A stretch of DNA of 64,000 bases from Solwaraspora sp. WMMD792 (lineage in GTDB: Bacteria; Actinomycetota; Actinomycetes; Mycobacteriales; Micromonosporaceae). The stretch covers positions 4,836,001 through 4,900,000 of the forward strand of contig NZ_JARUBH010000009.1 in NCBI RefSeq assembly GCF_029626105.1. Direction: 5' to 3'. Below the pieces are notes generated by a model. The model searched no databases, was not told the DNA's origin, and worked only from the letters and a program-made list of their open reading frames with translations. Positions within the stretch are counted from its first letter, which is position 1. The number at the start of each line of letters is the position of its first letter. Below are positions 48,649 through 56,855 of the stretch, one piece after another. A program made the position numbers and the translations under genes.

Positions 48649-49964
48649 CGGTCGACCTCCAGGTCCGGCACGTCGCCCGCGGTGGAGGTGCCCGGCACCT
48701 CCAGGTCGAACAGCTGGCGCAGCAGCGCGGCGTACTGGTCACCACCGGGCTCGGCGGCGAGCTGACGCACCCGTACGGTCGGCGAGTGCAGCAGCCGCTG
48801 GACCACCCGGTGCACGGTGTGCGCGACCTCGGCGCGCTGGTCGTCGGTGAGGTCCGGCCGACGCTGCGCGAGCCGGCGCAGCTCGGCGCCGACCACGTCG
48901 TCGGCGCGGCCACGTAGCGCGGCCACGGTGGGTGCCACGTCCGCGCCGCGCATCCAGCTGAGGAACGACTCCACCTCGGTGTCGACGATCCGGGTGACGG
49001 CCGCCGTGTCGGTCGCGGCGGGCGCGTCGGTGAGTGCGCCGGCCAGGCCGTCGATGTCGATCACCGCGACGCCGGGCAGCGCCGCGGCGGCCGGCTCCAC
49101 GTCCCGGGGTACGGCGAGGTCGAGCAGGACCAGCGGGTCGGTCCGGTCGGCCGGGCGGGCGGCCAGCACCCCGGTGACGGCGTCGCGGGTGAGCACCGGC
49201 TCGGCCGAGGCGGTGGCGCTGATCACCAGGTCGACCTGGCTGAGCGCGGCCGGCAACTGGTCGTACGGCACCGCGGTGGCACCGTACGCACCGGCCAGCC
49301 GGACCGCCCGGTCGTCCCGGCGGTTGACCACCCGGATCGACTCGACTCCCAGCCGGGCCAGGGTGGCGACCGCCAGGGCACCCATCGCGCCCGCGCCGAG
49401 GACCAGCACCGGCCGGCCGGGCAGCCCACCGGGCAGCAGTTCGCCGCCGACCCGCAGGGCCGCGCTGACCACGCTCTGACCGGCGCGGTCGATCCCGGTC
49501 TCGGCGTGCGCCCGCTTGCCGACCCGCAGCGCCTGCTGCATGAGTTCGTGCAGCAGCCGGCCGGTGGCGTCGGCCTCGTTGGCGACGTGGTAGGCGTCGC
49601 GCAACTGGCCGAGGATCTGCGCCTCGCCGACCACCATCGAGTCGAGCCCGGCCGCCACCCGGAACGCGTGTTCGACGGCGGCCTGGCCGTAGTGCACGTA
49701 CAGGTGCTCGGCCAGCTCGCCGGGGGCGCTGCCGACCCGGTCACCCAGCACGCCGCAGATGTCGGCGAGACCGCCGTGGAATCCGGTGACCGCCGCGTAA
49801 ACCTCGACCCGGTTGCAGGTGGAGAGCACGACGGCGGCGTCGACGTACGGCTGGGCGAGCAGCCGGCGCAGCGTATCGGGCACGTCGGTGGGGGCGACGG
49901 CCAACCGCTCCAGGGTGGCGACCGGCGTGGTCCGGTAGGACGCGCCGACGACGAGAAGGTTCAT
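48645..49964 (-). CDS. hemA: glutamyl-tRNA reductase
   Basis: A 439-aa enzyme for the first committed step of C5 tetrapyrrole synthesis (glutamyl-tRNA to glutamate-1-semialdehyde, NADPH). Catalytic Cys50 in LSTCNRVEVYA, the VGEAQILGQLRDAY substrate region, NADPH domain VLVLGAGAMGALAVATLA, and a C-terminal dimerisation coil. The ATG overlaps the stop of rex (ATGA), so redox sensor and heme enzymes are co-translated. hemL is not in this window. Confidence 0.95.
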   Translation of the reverse strand: MNLLVVGASYRTTPVATLERLAVAPTDVPDTLRRLLAQPYVDAAVVLSTCNRVEVYAAVTGFHGGLADICGVLGDRVGSAPGELAEHLYVHYGQAAVEHAFRVAAGLDSMVVGEAQILGQLRDAYHVANEADATGRLLHELMQQALRVGKRAHAETGIDRAGQSVVSAALRVGGELLPGGLPGRPVLVLGAGAMGALAVATLARLGVESIRVVNRRDDRAVRLAGAYGATAVPYDQLPAALSQVDLVISATASAEPVLTRDAVTGVLAARPADRTDPLVLLDLAVPRDVEPAAAALPGVAVIDIDGLAGALTDAPAATDTAAVTRIVDTEVESFLSWMRGADVAPTVAALRGRADDVVGAELRRLAQRRPDLTDDQRAEVAHTVHRVVQRLLHSPTVRVRQLAAEPGGDQYAALLRQLFDLEVPGTSTAGDVPDLEVDR

Positions 49965-50776
49965 GAGCCGACCGCCTCCGCCGGGCCGGACGCGTCGAAC
50001 TTGGCACCGGACGCGTCGAAGGATGCCGCGGCGGCGGGCCCGCCGCCCAGCCCACCCGGCAGCGCCGTCAGCCCCGGCACGCCGTGGTCGTGGCCGGAGG
50101 CCGACTTGCGGTGCTCGTGGAAGGAGAGGATCTGCAGCTCGATCGCCAGGTCGACCTTGCGCACGTCGACCCCGGCGGGCACCACCAGTACGCATGGCGC
50201 GAAGTTGAGGATGCTGGTGACCCCGGCGGCAACCAACTGGTCGGCGACCTGTTGCGCGGCGGCGGCCGGGGTGGCGATCACCCCGATGGCGATCGACTCC
50301 TCGGCGGCGACCGCCGGCAGGTCGTCGATGTGCCGGACCACCAACCCGTTGATCTGTTCACCGACCCGGTCGGTGTCGGCGTCGAAGAGCGCGGCGATGC
50401 GGAACCCCCGGCTGGCAAAGCCGGCGTAGCCGGCCAGCGCGTGGCCGAGGTTGCCGACCCCGACGAGCGCGACGGCCCGCCGATGGGTGAGCCCGAGCAC
50501 GTACTCGATCTGCTCGATCAGCAACGCGATGTCGTAGCCGACGCCACGGGTGCCGTACGAGCCGAGTTGGGACAGGTCCTTGCGGAGCTTGGCGGAGTTG
50601 ACCCCGGCCGCGCTGGCCAGCCCTTCGCTGGAAACGGTCTCGTGACCGGCGTCGGCGAGAGTGTGCAGGGCACGGAGATACTCCGGAAGTCGCGCGACCG
50701 TCGCCTCAGGGAGGTCCGGCAGCGCCGGAACGGCGTCGACCCGGCCGGACGCGCCTGGCTGGCGGTGCTGACTCAT
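49961..50776 (-). CDS. rex: redox-sensing transcriptional repressor Rex
   Basis: A 271-aa protein. The N-terminal winged helix (residues ~25-85; LPEYLRALHTLADAGHETVS; LRKDLSQLGSYGTRGVGYDI) is followed by a Rossmann domain binding NADH/NAD+ (VALVGVGNLGHALAGYAGF) and a helix that swaps between subunits. About 45 extra C-terminal residues are rich in Gly and Ala. Rex represses respiratory and heme genes at low NADH/NAD+ ratio. The rex-hemA-hemC-hemD order is the one described for Streptomyces coelicolor, and a near-consensus Rex operator lies upstream. Confidence 0.95.
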   Translation of the reverse strand: MSQHRQPGASGRVDAVPALPDLPEATVARLPEYLRALHTLADAGHETVSSEGLASAAGVNSAKLRKDLSQLGSYGTRGVGYDIALLIEQIEYVLGLTHRRAVALVGVGNLGHALAGYAGFASRGFRIAALFDADTDRVGEQINGLVVRHIDDLPAVAAEESIAIGVIATPAAAAQQVADQLVAAGVTSILNFAPCVLVVPAGVDVRKVDLAIELQILSFHEHRKSASGHDHGVPGLTALPGGLGGGPAAAASFDASGAKFDASGPAEAVGS

Positions 50777-50883
50777 GTGTCTCCGTGCGATGCGATCATT
50801 GACCCGCCGGCCCGGCCGGTCAGTCCGGTGCCCCTGTGGCAACCGCCGTCACCTGTTGTGCTATCGGGGCTCGTCAGGATTAC

Positions 50884-50889
50884 AGCGTA
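50884..50889 (-). promoter_or_regulatory. -10 box of the rex-hem operon
   Basis: TACGCT on the minus strand; the Rex operator lies 6-23 bp upstream of it, in the -35/spacer region. Predicted leader of about 100 nt. Confidence 0.5.
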
Positions 50890-50894
50890 GGCGC

Positions 50895-50912
50895 TTGTGA
50901 ACGCGTGCACAA
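50895..50912. promoter_or_regulatory. Rex operator (ROP)
   Basis: TTGTGAACGCGTGCACAA matches the Streptomyces Rex site TGTGAAC-NN-GTTCACA with a single substitution and retains the invariant TTGTG/CACAA ends. It overlaps the rex promoter, so Rex should repress its own operon and heme synthesis when NADH is low. Confidence 0.85.
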
Positions 50913-51101
50913 ATCGCGATCTTGATCGACGGTGATGGACGAGCCGCTGGATCCACGCTACCCGTCACACCGGTTTCATCCGGCGACAGCAGCACCATTA
51001 TTACCAATTTCCGGCTTTTTGCCGCGCGCCGCTCCGACAGGGGGGACAACCCCACCGCGATCGGCGGGTCGGCGGGAGTGACCGGCCCGCCCGCCTGCAC
51101 C

Positions 51102-51107
51102 TAGCGT
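51102..51107 (+). promoter_or_regulatory. -10 box of a leaderless promoter
   Basis: TAGCGT ends seven nt before the ATG of the histidine kinase. Confidence 0.5.
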
Positions 51108-51114
51108 CACACCC

Positions 51115-52413
51115 ATGACCGACGTCGGCACTCCGCCCGCCCTCGCACCGGCCAGCCGGCAGACGACGTTGCGCCGGCTGGCCAGCGACTCCCTGTACGT
51201 ACTCACCAGCCTGCCGCTCGCGCTGGCGAACTTCGTCGTCGGCGTCGTCGGTTTCGCACTCGGCGTCGGCCTGGTGGTCACCGTCGTCGGCCTGCCGGTG
51301 CTCAGCGGCACGCTGGCCACCGCCCGCGGGTTCGCCCAACTCGAACGGCACCGGATGGCCGGGGTCCTGGCCGCCGCCCAGGTGCAGCCGCGATACGTGA
51401 CGCCGGGACCGGACGCGGGCACCTGGCGACGGGTCCTCGCCCCGCTCACCGACCCCCAGTCCTGGCTCGACCTGGCTTTCGGTGTGCTGCGCCTGCCGGT
51501 GGCCCTGATCGCCGTGCCGGTCACCGTCACCTGGTTGGCCGGGGCGCTGGCCGGCTCGCTCTACTGGACGTACGACTGGTTGCTGCCCGCCGACCCGGAC
51601 GACGGCCTGGCGCCGCTGCTCGGCCTCGGCGACGCGCCAGGGACCCGGATCGCGTTGTACACCGCCATCGGACTGTTCTTCCTGGTCACCCTGCCGATCG
51701 TGGTACGCGGTTGTGCGTTGCTGCAGGCCGGCTTCGCCCGCGGCCTGCTCACCGGGGTGGCCCAGATGCGCGACCGGATCACCGACCTGGAGGAGCAGCG
51801 GCAGGCCGCGGTCAGCGCGGAGGCCACCGCGCTGCGCCGGCTGGAACGCGACATCCACGACGGGCCGCAGCAGCGACTCGTCCGGCTCGCGATGGACCTG
51901 GGGCGGGCCCGCGAGCAGTTGGCAGCCGACCCGGACGCCGCCCGGCGCACCCTGGACGAGGCGCTGGACCAGACCCGGGAGACGCTGGCCGAGCTACGTG
52001 CCCTGTCCCGTGGCATCGCACCGCCGATCCTGGTCGACCGAGGGCTGCCCAGCGCGCTCGCCGCCCTGGCCGGACGCGGCGTGATACCGGTGGACCTGTC
52101 GGTCGACCCCCGGCTCTCCACGGCCGCGACGCGGCCCGACCCGGCCGTGGAGAGCAGCGCCTACTTCGTGGTGGCCGAGGCGCTGACCAACGTCGCCAAG
52201 CACAGCGGGGCGACCGCCTGCAGTGTCGGGGTACACCGCCACGACGGCGGGTTGACGATCGTGGTGGCCGACGACGGGACCGGCGGTGCCCACCTCGCCA
52301 AGGGGCACGGACTGGCCGGACTCGCCGACCGGGTGCGGGCGCACGGTGGCACTCTCACGGTGCACAGCCCGCCGGGCGGGCCTACCGAGATCCGCGCCGA
52401 GCTGCCCGGCTGA
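51115..52413 (+). CDS. sensor histidine kinase (NarL/HisKA_3 type)
   Basis: A 432-aa protein. The N-terminal sensor domain has four membrane helices (for example LALANFVVGVVGFALGVGLV and ALYTAIGLFFLVTLPIVVRG), the putative sensor family common in actinobacteria. A coiled coil leads to HisKA_3 with phospho-acceptor His in RRLERDIHDGPQQRLV, and HATPase_c with EALTNVAKHSGA (N box) and GHGLAGLADRVRA (G box). It pairs with the response regulator 25 bp downstream. Stimulus unknown; a cell-envelope signal is typical for this class. Confidence 0.92.
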   Translation: MTDVGTPPALAPASRQTTLRRLASDSLYVLTSLPLALANFVVGVVGFALGVGLVVTVVGLPVLSGTLATARGFAQLERHRMAGVLAAAQVQPRYVTPGPDAGTWRRVLAPLTDPQSWLDLAFGVLRLPVALIAVPVTVTWLAGALAGSLYWTYDWLLPADPDDGLAPLLGLGDAPGTRIALYTAIGLFFLVTLPIVVRGCALLQAGFARGLLTGVAQMRDRITDLEEQRQAAVSAEATALRRLERDIHDGPQQRLVRLAMDLGRAREQLAADPDAARRTLDEALDQTRETLAELRALSRGIAPPILVDRGLPSALAALAGRGVIPVDLSVDPRLSTAATRPDPAVESSAYFVVAEALTNVAKHSGATACSVGVHRHDGGLTIVVADDGTGGAHLAKGHGLAGLADRVRAHGGTLTVHSPPGGPTEIRAELPG

Positions 52414-52438
52414 GCCGGCGATGGTAGACATGGCACCC

Positions 52439-53083
52439 ATGCGAGTGGTGATCGCCGACGACGCCGTACTGCTGCGGGAGGGCCTGGTCCGACTGCTGAG
52501 CGAGCACGGCCACCGGGTGGTGGCCGCGGTCGGCGACGGCCCGGCCCTGGTCGAGGCGGTCACCGAACACCGTCCGGACGTCTCGATCGTCGACGTACGC
52601 ATGCCGCCGACGCACACCGACGAAGGGTTACGGGCGGCGGTGCGGATCCGCGAACTGGTCCCGGGAGCGCCGGTGCTGGTGCTGTCCCAGTACGTCGAGG
52701 TGTCGTACGCCGACGATCTGCTCGCCGACCGCGCCGGCGCCGTCGGCTACCTGCTCAAGGACCGGGTCGCCGCGATCGCCGAGTTCCTCGACGCCCTCGC
52801 CCGGGTGGCCGCCGGCGGCACGGTGCTCGACCCGGAGGTGGTCGGTCAACTGCTGGTCCGGCGCCGCCGCGACGACCCGCTGCGCCAGCTCACCCCGCGG
52901 GAACGGGAGGTACTCGGGCTGATGGCCGAGGGGCGGTCGAACACCGCCATCGCCCGGCTGCTGGTGGTCACCGACGGGGCCGTCGAGAAGCACATCCACA
53001 ACATCTTCAACAAGCTCCAGCTGGCGCCGGACACCGAACAGCACCGCCGGGTGCTCGCCGTACTGACCTACCTGCGAGGCTGA
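52439..53083 (+). CDS. NarL/LuxR-type response regulator
   Basis: A 214-aa protein starting MRVVIADDAVLL. The receiver domain has phospho-acceptor Asp in VSIVDVRMPPTH and conserved Lys in GYLLKDRVA. The C-terminal LuxR-type HTH is LTPREREVLGLMAEGRSNTA, with VEKHIHNIFNKLQL as recognition helix. Upstream in-frame ATGs at 52421 and 52430 are possible, but the receiver fold begins at the chosen start. Cognate of the preceding kinase. Confidence 0.92.
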   Translation: MRVVIADDAVLLREGLVRLLSEHGHRVVAAVGDGPALVEAVTEHRPDVSIVDVRMPPTHTDEGLRAAVRIRELVPGAPVLVLSQYVEVSYADDLLADRAGAVGYLLKDRVAAIAEFLDALARVAAGGTVLDPEVVGQLLVRRRRDDPLRQLTPREREVLGLMAEGRSNTAIARLLVVTDGAVEKHIHNIFNKLQLAPDTEQHRRVLAVLTYLRG

Positions 53084-53111
53084 CCGGGCCGGCTGGCTTT
53101 CCTGCCGCCGA

Positions 53112-53759
53112 TCAGTGATCGGCCGCCAGCCGTACCGCCTCGGTGAGGGACTCCGCGACCGGCACGCCACGGGCCCGGAGCCGGTCCGGGTCGGTGAAGC
53201 CGCCGGTGTACAGGATGCAACTTGCACCGACTGCCTCGGCGGCGTCCGCATCGTCGATCGAGTCGCCGATCAGCACGGTCCGGGCCGGGTCCACACCCAG
53301 CGCGGTCAGGTGCTGGTCGAGGTGACCGGCCTTGCGGTCGCCGCCGACCACCGTCCGCAGCCCGTCGATGCGCCGGAAGGTCCGGGTCAGGCCGTACGTG
53401 TCGACCAGCGGGACCAGCTCGTCGTGGAACCACATCGAGAGCAGTGACTGGCTGCCCGACCAGCTGAGCAGCGCCCGTTCGGCGTCCTCGGCGAGTCCGC
53501 ACGTGGTCAGACCGGCCCGGTACGCGGCGTGGAAGATCTGGTCCAGCCGGCCGAACTCCTCGGCGTCGACCGCCCGGCCGAGAACGTCTGCGTAGTAGTC
53601 CGCGACCGGCCGACGGAAGGCCACCCGGTGCTGCTCGGGGGTGAGAACCGGGCCGTCGACGGTGGCGATCGCGTGGTTGGTCGAGGTGACGACCAGCGCC
53701 AGGTCGTTGAGCAGGGTGCCGTTCCAGTCCCAGACCAGATGGGTGTCAAGCGGGGCCAC
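53112..53759 (-). CDS. HAD-superfamily hydrolase (phosphoglycolate-phosphatase-like)
   Basis: A 215-aa HAD enzyme. Motif I is HLVWDWNGTLLND (usual DxDGT reads DWNGT, as in several Gph-like proteins), a helical cap follows (residues ~20-90), then motif III Lys in GGDRKAGH and motif IV VLIGDSIDDADAA. Small-molecule phosphatase, substrate unknown. GTG start. It is convergent with the response regulator and 73 bp downstream of the glutaredoxin gene on the same strand. Confidence 0.88.
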   Translation of the reverse strand: MAPLDTHLVWDWNGTLLNDLALVVTSTNHAIATVDGPVLTPEQHRVAFRRPVADYYADVLGRAVDAEEFGRLDQIFHAAYRAGLTTCGLAEDAERALLSWSGSQSLLSMWFHDELVPLVDTYGLTRTFRRIDGLRTVVGGDRKAGHLDQHLTALGVDPARTVLIGDSIDDADAAEAVGASCILYTGGFTDPDRLRARGVPVAESLTEAVRLAADH

Positions 53760-53832
53760 GGCGGCACGATACCGGCCACCGGCGTCACCGGACCAGCAGG
53801 TCAGCCGATCGATCCCTCGACCGGCCACCCGG

Positions 53833-54090
53833 TCAGCCGACCGGTCGGCGCAGATCGTCGAGCAGCCGCTGCTCCTCGACCCGCCAGTACCCGTGTTCCC
53901 GGCCGTCGAGCAGCACCACCGGGAGCCGTTCGCCGTAGTCGCGCTCCAGCTCGATGTCAGCGGTGACGTCCTGCTCAACCCATTCGTCGCCGGTCTGCCC
54001 CGCCACCCGGGCGAGCGCCGCACGGGCGTCGTCGCAGAGGTGGCAGCCGGGGCGGGTGATCAAGGTGATTCTGGGCTGGCGGCGCGACAC
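53833..54090 (-). CDS. glutaredoxin-family protein
   Basis: An 85-aa thioredoxin-fold protein with active site CHLC in ITRPGCHLCDDARAAL (DUF836-like), cis-Pro in ERLPVVLLDG and no N-terminal extension. GTG start. The homologue in mycobacteria (Rv0508, from memory) also lies just upstream of hemA. It probably reduces disulfides, but the partner is unknown. Confidence 0.88.
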   Translation of the reverse strand: MSRRQPRITLITRPGCHLCDDARAALARVAGQTGDEWVEQDVTADIELERDYGERLPVVLLDGREHGYWRVEEQRLLDDLRRPVG

Positions 54091-54229
54091 GCCGGGGAGC
54101 TTACCGCTTCCCGACAACCAAAGCGTCGGGTAACCGACAGCGGACAGCCAGTGCGACATGGGCACGCCGCCCTGCGGAAATACTTCGTCGTTGTGTAACG
54201 GACTCCACACGCGTGGGTGACGTTGGCCC

Positions 54230-54235
54230 TATCAT
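54230..54235 (+). promoter_or_regulatory. candidate -10 box of the bldN leader ORF
   Basis: TATCAT, 62 bp upstream of the leader-ORF start, in the 207-bp gap after the divergent glutaredoxin gene. No clear -35; a developmental sigma factor may be involved. Confidence 0.35.
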
Positions 54236-54297
54236 CGCCTTGGGTCGACTCACCCGTTTTGCCGTGAGTCGCCACCCCTCAGCCCGAGGAGGCCGCC

Positions 54298-54477
54298 GTG
54301 CCCGTTGTCGCACCGCACCAGCACCTCAGGAGGGTTCGCCGGTCCATGACGCTCACCACCGACCTGCCGGACTGCGCCGGCATCAGCGCCGGTATCAGCA
54401 CCCAGCTCACCGACCCAGGTGCCCGGGCCCAGCAACACGCCGGGTCGCCGCAGGCACGAACGGAGGACGCCCAATGA
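54298..54477 (+). CDS. 59-aa leader ORF translationally coupled to bldN
   Basis: A GTG with an excellent GAGGAGG ribosome site five nt upstream opens a 59-codon frame ending in TGA that overlaps the bldN ATG (ATGA). The peptide is basic at the N-terminus (PVVAPHQHLRRVRRSM) and then Thr/Ala/Gln-rich (GISAGISTQLTDPGARAQQH). No known domain. An internal ATG at 54346 has a weaker site. Coupling suggests that its translation controls sigma-factor synthesis. I do not recognise homologues, so it could be a non-functional leader. Confidence 0.5.
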   Translation: MPVVAPHQHLRRVRRSMTLTTDLPDCAGISAGISTQLTDPGARAQQHAGSPQARTEDAQ

Positions 54478-55412
54478 GTGTCTACTCCCCGCAGATCGTT
54501 CTCCCGTCGGCCAGCCGCGAGGTAATTGCCGCCCGGATCGCCCTCGCCGAAGGGTTGTCGCTGCTACGTGCGTCGATGCACGAGATGCTCAGCATCACGA
54601 TGCGCGGCGACGGCGGCACCCGAGGGACCAGGCCACGCACCCAGCCCAACGAGGGGCCGAGCCGACGCCAGCCCGGCGCCAACAGCAAGCCGATGGGTGG
54701 CGCGGTGGCCGCCCCGGCCCGGCCGACCATGCCGACCCAGCCGGACGGCAACGAGGCGGAGACCACCGTTCTGCCGGTCATCCCCGACCAGGGCAGTCGG
54801 TCCGGCGCACCACCAGGCGGCTATCCGGACCGGCCGGACCCGTCCGATCCCGCCCGCGAGGTCTGGGCGCTGGTGGAACGGGCCCAGGCTGGCGAGACCG
54901 AGGCGTTCGGTCTGATCTACGACCGGTACGTGGACACCGTATTCCGGTTCGTCTATTTCCGGGTGGGCAACCGGCAACTCGCCGAGGACCTCACCTCGGA
55001 TACCTTCCTGCGCGCCCTGAAGCGGATCGGCAGCTTCACCTGGCAGGGCCGGGACCTCGGGGCCTGGCTGGTGACCATCGCCCGCAACCTGGTCGCGGAC
55101 CACTTCAAGTCGGGACGGTACCGACTGGAAGTTACTACGGGTGACGTAATGGATGCAGAGCGCGAGGATCGCGGCCCGGAGGGAAGCCCCGAGGCAGCGG
55201 TCGTCGACCACATCACCAACGTCGCCCTGCTGACCGCCGTCAAGCAGCTCAACCCGGAGCAGCAGGAGTGCATCGTTCTCCGCTTCCTGCAAGGATTCTC
55301 GGTCGCCGAGACCGCCCGGGCGATGGGCAAGAACGAGGGGGCGATCAAGGCCCTGCAGTACCGGGCGGTACGGGCACTGGCCCGACTCCTGCCCGACGGT
55401 TTCCAACCGTGA
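54474..55412 (+). CDS. bldN: BldN-type ECF sigma factor with long N-terminal extension
   Basis: 312 aa. Residues ~134-310 match Streptomyces BldN closely: region 2 (LVERAQAGETEAFGLIYDRY; EDLTSDTFLRALKRIGSFTW; QGRDLGAWLVTIARNLVADH) and region 4 (LNPEQQECIVLRFLQGFSVA; MGKNEGAIKALQYRAVRALA). BldN is needed for aerial development and, in streptomycetes, is made as a pro-sigma with an N-terminal extension. Here the extension is ~130 residues, with a conserved-looking start (MSVYSPQIVLPSASREVIAA) and a Pro/Arg-rich linker. CGGAGG precedes the ATG. It is followed by a DUF5667 membrane protein, the position of the anti-sigma RsbN in streptomycetes. Confidence 0.92.
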   Translation: MSVYSPQIVLPSASREVIAARIALAEGLSLLRASMHEMLSITMRGDGGTRGTRPRTQPNEGPSRRQPGANSKPMGGAVAAPARPTMPTQPDGNEAETTVLPVIPDQGSRSGAPPGGYPDRPDPSDPAREVWALVERAQAGETEAFGLIYDRYVDTVFRFVYFRVGNRQLAEDLTSDTFLRALKRIGSFTWQGRDLGAWLVTIARNLVADHFKSGRYRLEVTTGDVMDAEREDRGPEGSPEAAVVDHITNVALLTAVKQLNPEQQECIVLRFLQGFSVAETARAMGKNEGAIKALQYRAVRALARLLPDGFQP

Positions 55413-55655
55413 CTACGCCCATACAGAAAGCAACCACAGTCACGCGTAGTGATGAATCTCGCCACCGGCCCGTAACCCAACTGACCGCTCAGGCGTTTCT
55501 TGGGGTGCGACCGATGATGCCAGCACCTCGCCAGCCATCAGGCAGCGTGCCAGGACCCGCAACGGGTCACCTCCCCAGCGACCCTGGCCGTGGTCGCACC
55601 GGATAGTGGCGACACCCGCCGCTGAAGCCGTGACCTGCGAAGGGAGGTGTCCGCG

Positions 55656-56810
55656 ATGAGCAAGCTCAATCTCTTCCGCCGACGCGCCGAACGATTCGCA
55701 CAACTTCTCGACCGCGCCGAGGGCGGAGGGCGGCACCATGTCCGCGATCCGCTGGACGACGAGCTGGCCGGGCTCACGGCACTCGGGCGCCGAATGTCCG
55801 AGATGCCGAAATCACCGGACAGCGGCGTGGACCCGGACTACCGGGCACACCTGCGCGCCGTGCTGATCGCCACCGCCGAGCGCGAAGGCATCGGCGCCGG
55901 CGCACCGACGGCTCCGTACCGCCGCCTGCCCGAACGGCCCCGGTCCCGCTGGTTCGCCGGTCGGGCGGCGGGGGCCCGCGCGGCGACGACCGCAGGCCGG
56001 GCCCGGACCCGCGCGGTCATCATCGCCACCGTCGCGTTCGGGGCGATCACCGTCTCCGGTATGTCCGCCGCCACCGAGCAGGCGGTGCCGGGCGACACCC
56101 TGTACGGGATGAAACGGTCCACCGAACGGGCCCAGCTCGCCCTGGCCCAGTCCGACTCCTCCCGCGGACAACTGTTCCTCAGCTTCGCAGAAGTACGGAT
56201 GGGCGAAGCGCTCATCGTGTACGACGAGCCCGCCGCGTTCAGCGCAGTGCTGGACGACATGGACGGCCAGACCCGGGAAGGCGTCCGGCTGCTCACCTCC
56301 GCCGCCGCGCTCAGCGGTGGCGAGAGCCCACTGGACGTGATCGACTCTTTCGTGTCCACGCAGCGTCCCACGTTGCGGCAACTCGCCGACGGGTCGGCGG
56401 CGAACCGGGACCGGGTCGGCGAATCACTCACCCTCCTCGACCGGGTCCGGGCCCGGACCACGGCGTTGCGCGACGAGCTGACCTGCTCGGCTCCGGCGAC
56501 CAGCGACAGCGACGAACTCGGCCCGCTGCCGGCCAGCTGCGTATCGGCCGAGCCGGCCGGTAGCATTCGTGTCCCGGGCGGCCTGGTCGGTCCGCCCGTC
56601 GGCGAGTCGTCGGCCGACCGGGGTCGCGCTGACGTAGCACCCGCCCCCGCTGCAGGTGCCGACTCGTCGATCGGCCCGGAGGTCGACGACCGGCCGTCGA
56701 CCAGTCCGCAGCAGCCGAGCCTCGCCGAGCCACAGGTCGGCGAGGCCACCGAGACGGATCTGCCGGGCCCGCGCCCGGCGGTCAAGGACAACCCGGCCGC
56801 TGACCGGTGA
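55656..56810 (+). CDS. DUF5667 membrane protein, possible BldN regulator
   Basis: 384 aa from the ATG at 55656, GGAGG eight nt upstream (GTG 55647 is less likely). The cytoplasmic N-terminus (~1-120) carries FRRRAERFAQLLDRAEGGGR and YRAHLRAVLIATAERE. One membrane helix follows (AVIIATVAFGAITVSGMSAA), then the DUF5667 domain outside (EQAVPGDTLYGMKRSTERAQ; a helical pair to ~residue 270) and a Pro/Ser/Ala-rich tail. The topology and position after bldN match an RsbN-like anti-sigma factor, although no RsbN sequence similarity can be demonstrated by eye. DUF5667 genes after BldN-type sigma factors are common in this order (memory). Confidence 0.82.
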   Translation: MSKLNLFRRRAERFAQLLDRAEGGGRHHVRDPLDDELAGLTALGRRMSEMPKSPDSGVDPDYRAHLRAVLIATAEREGIGAGAPTAPYRRLPERPRSRWFAGRAAGARAATTAGRARTRAVIIATVAFGAITVSGMSAATEQAVPGDTLYGMKRSTERAQLALAQSDSSRGQLFLSFAEVRMGEALIVYDEPAAFSAVLDDMDGQTREGVRLLTSAAALSGGESPLDVIDSFVSTQRPTLRQLADGSAANRDRVGESLTLLDRVRARTTALRDELTCSAPATSDSDELGPLPASCVSAEPAGSIRVPGGLVGPPVGESSADRGRADVAPAPAAGADSSIGPEVDDRPSTSPQQPSLAEPQVGEATETDLPGPRPAVKDNPAADR

Positions 56811-56855
56811 CCTGACCGGGCCGGTGGCGCCGCCCGACGGGAGAGTGATGCCGGC

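Larger units (their letters stand above)
50777..51114. promoter_or_regulatory. rex-hem and two-component system divergent control region
   Basis: 338 bp without a gene. It holds the Rex operator and a minus-strand -10 for rex, a locally AT-rich patch at 50990-51015, and the leaderless promoter of the histidine kinase at 51102-51107. Confidence 0.6.
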
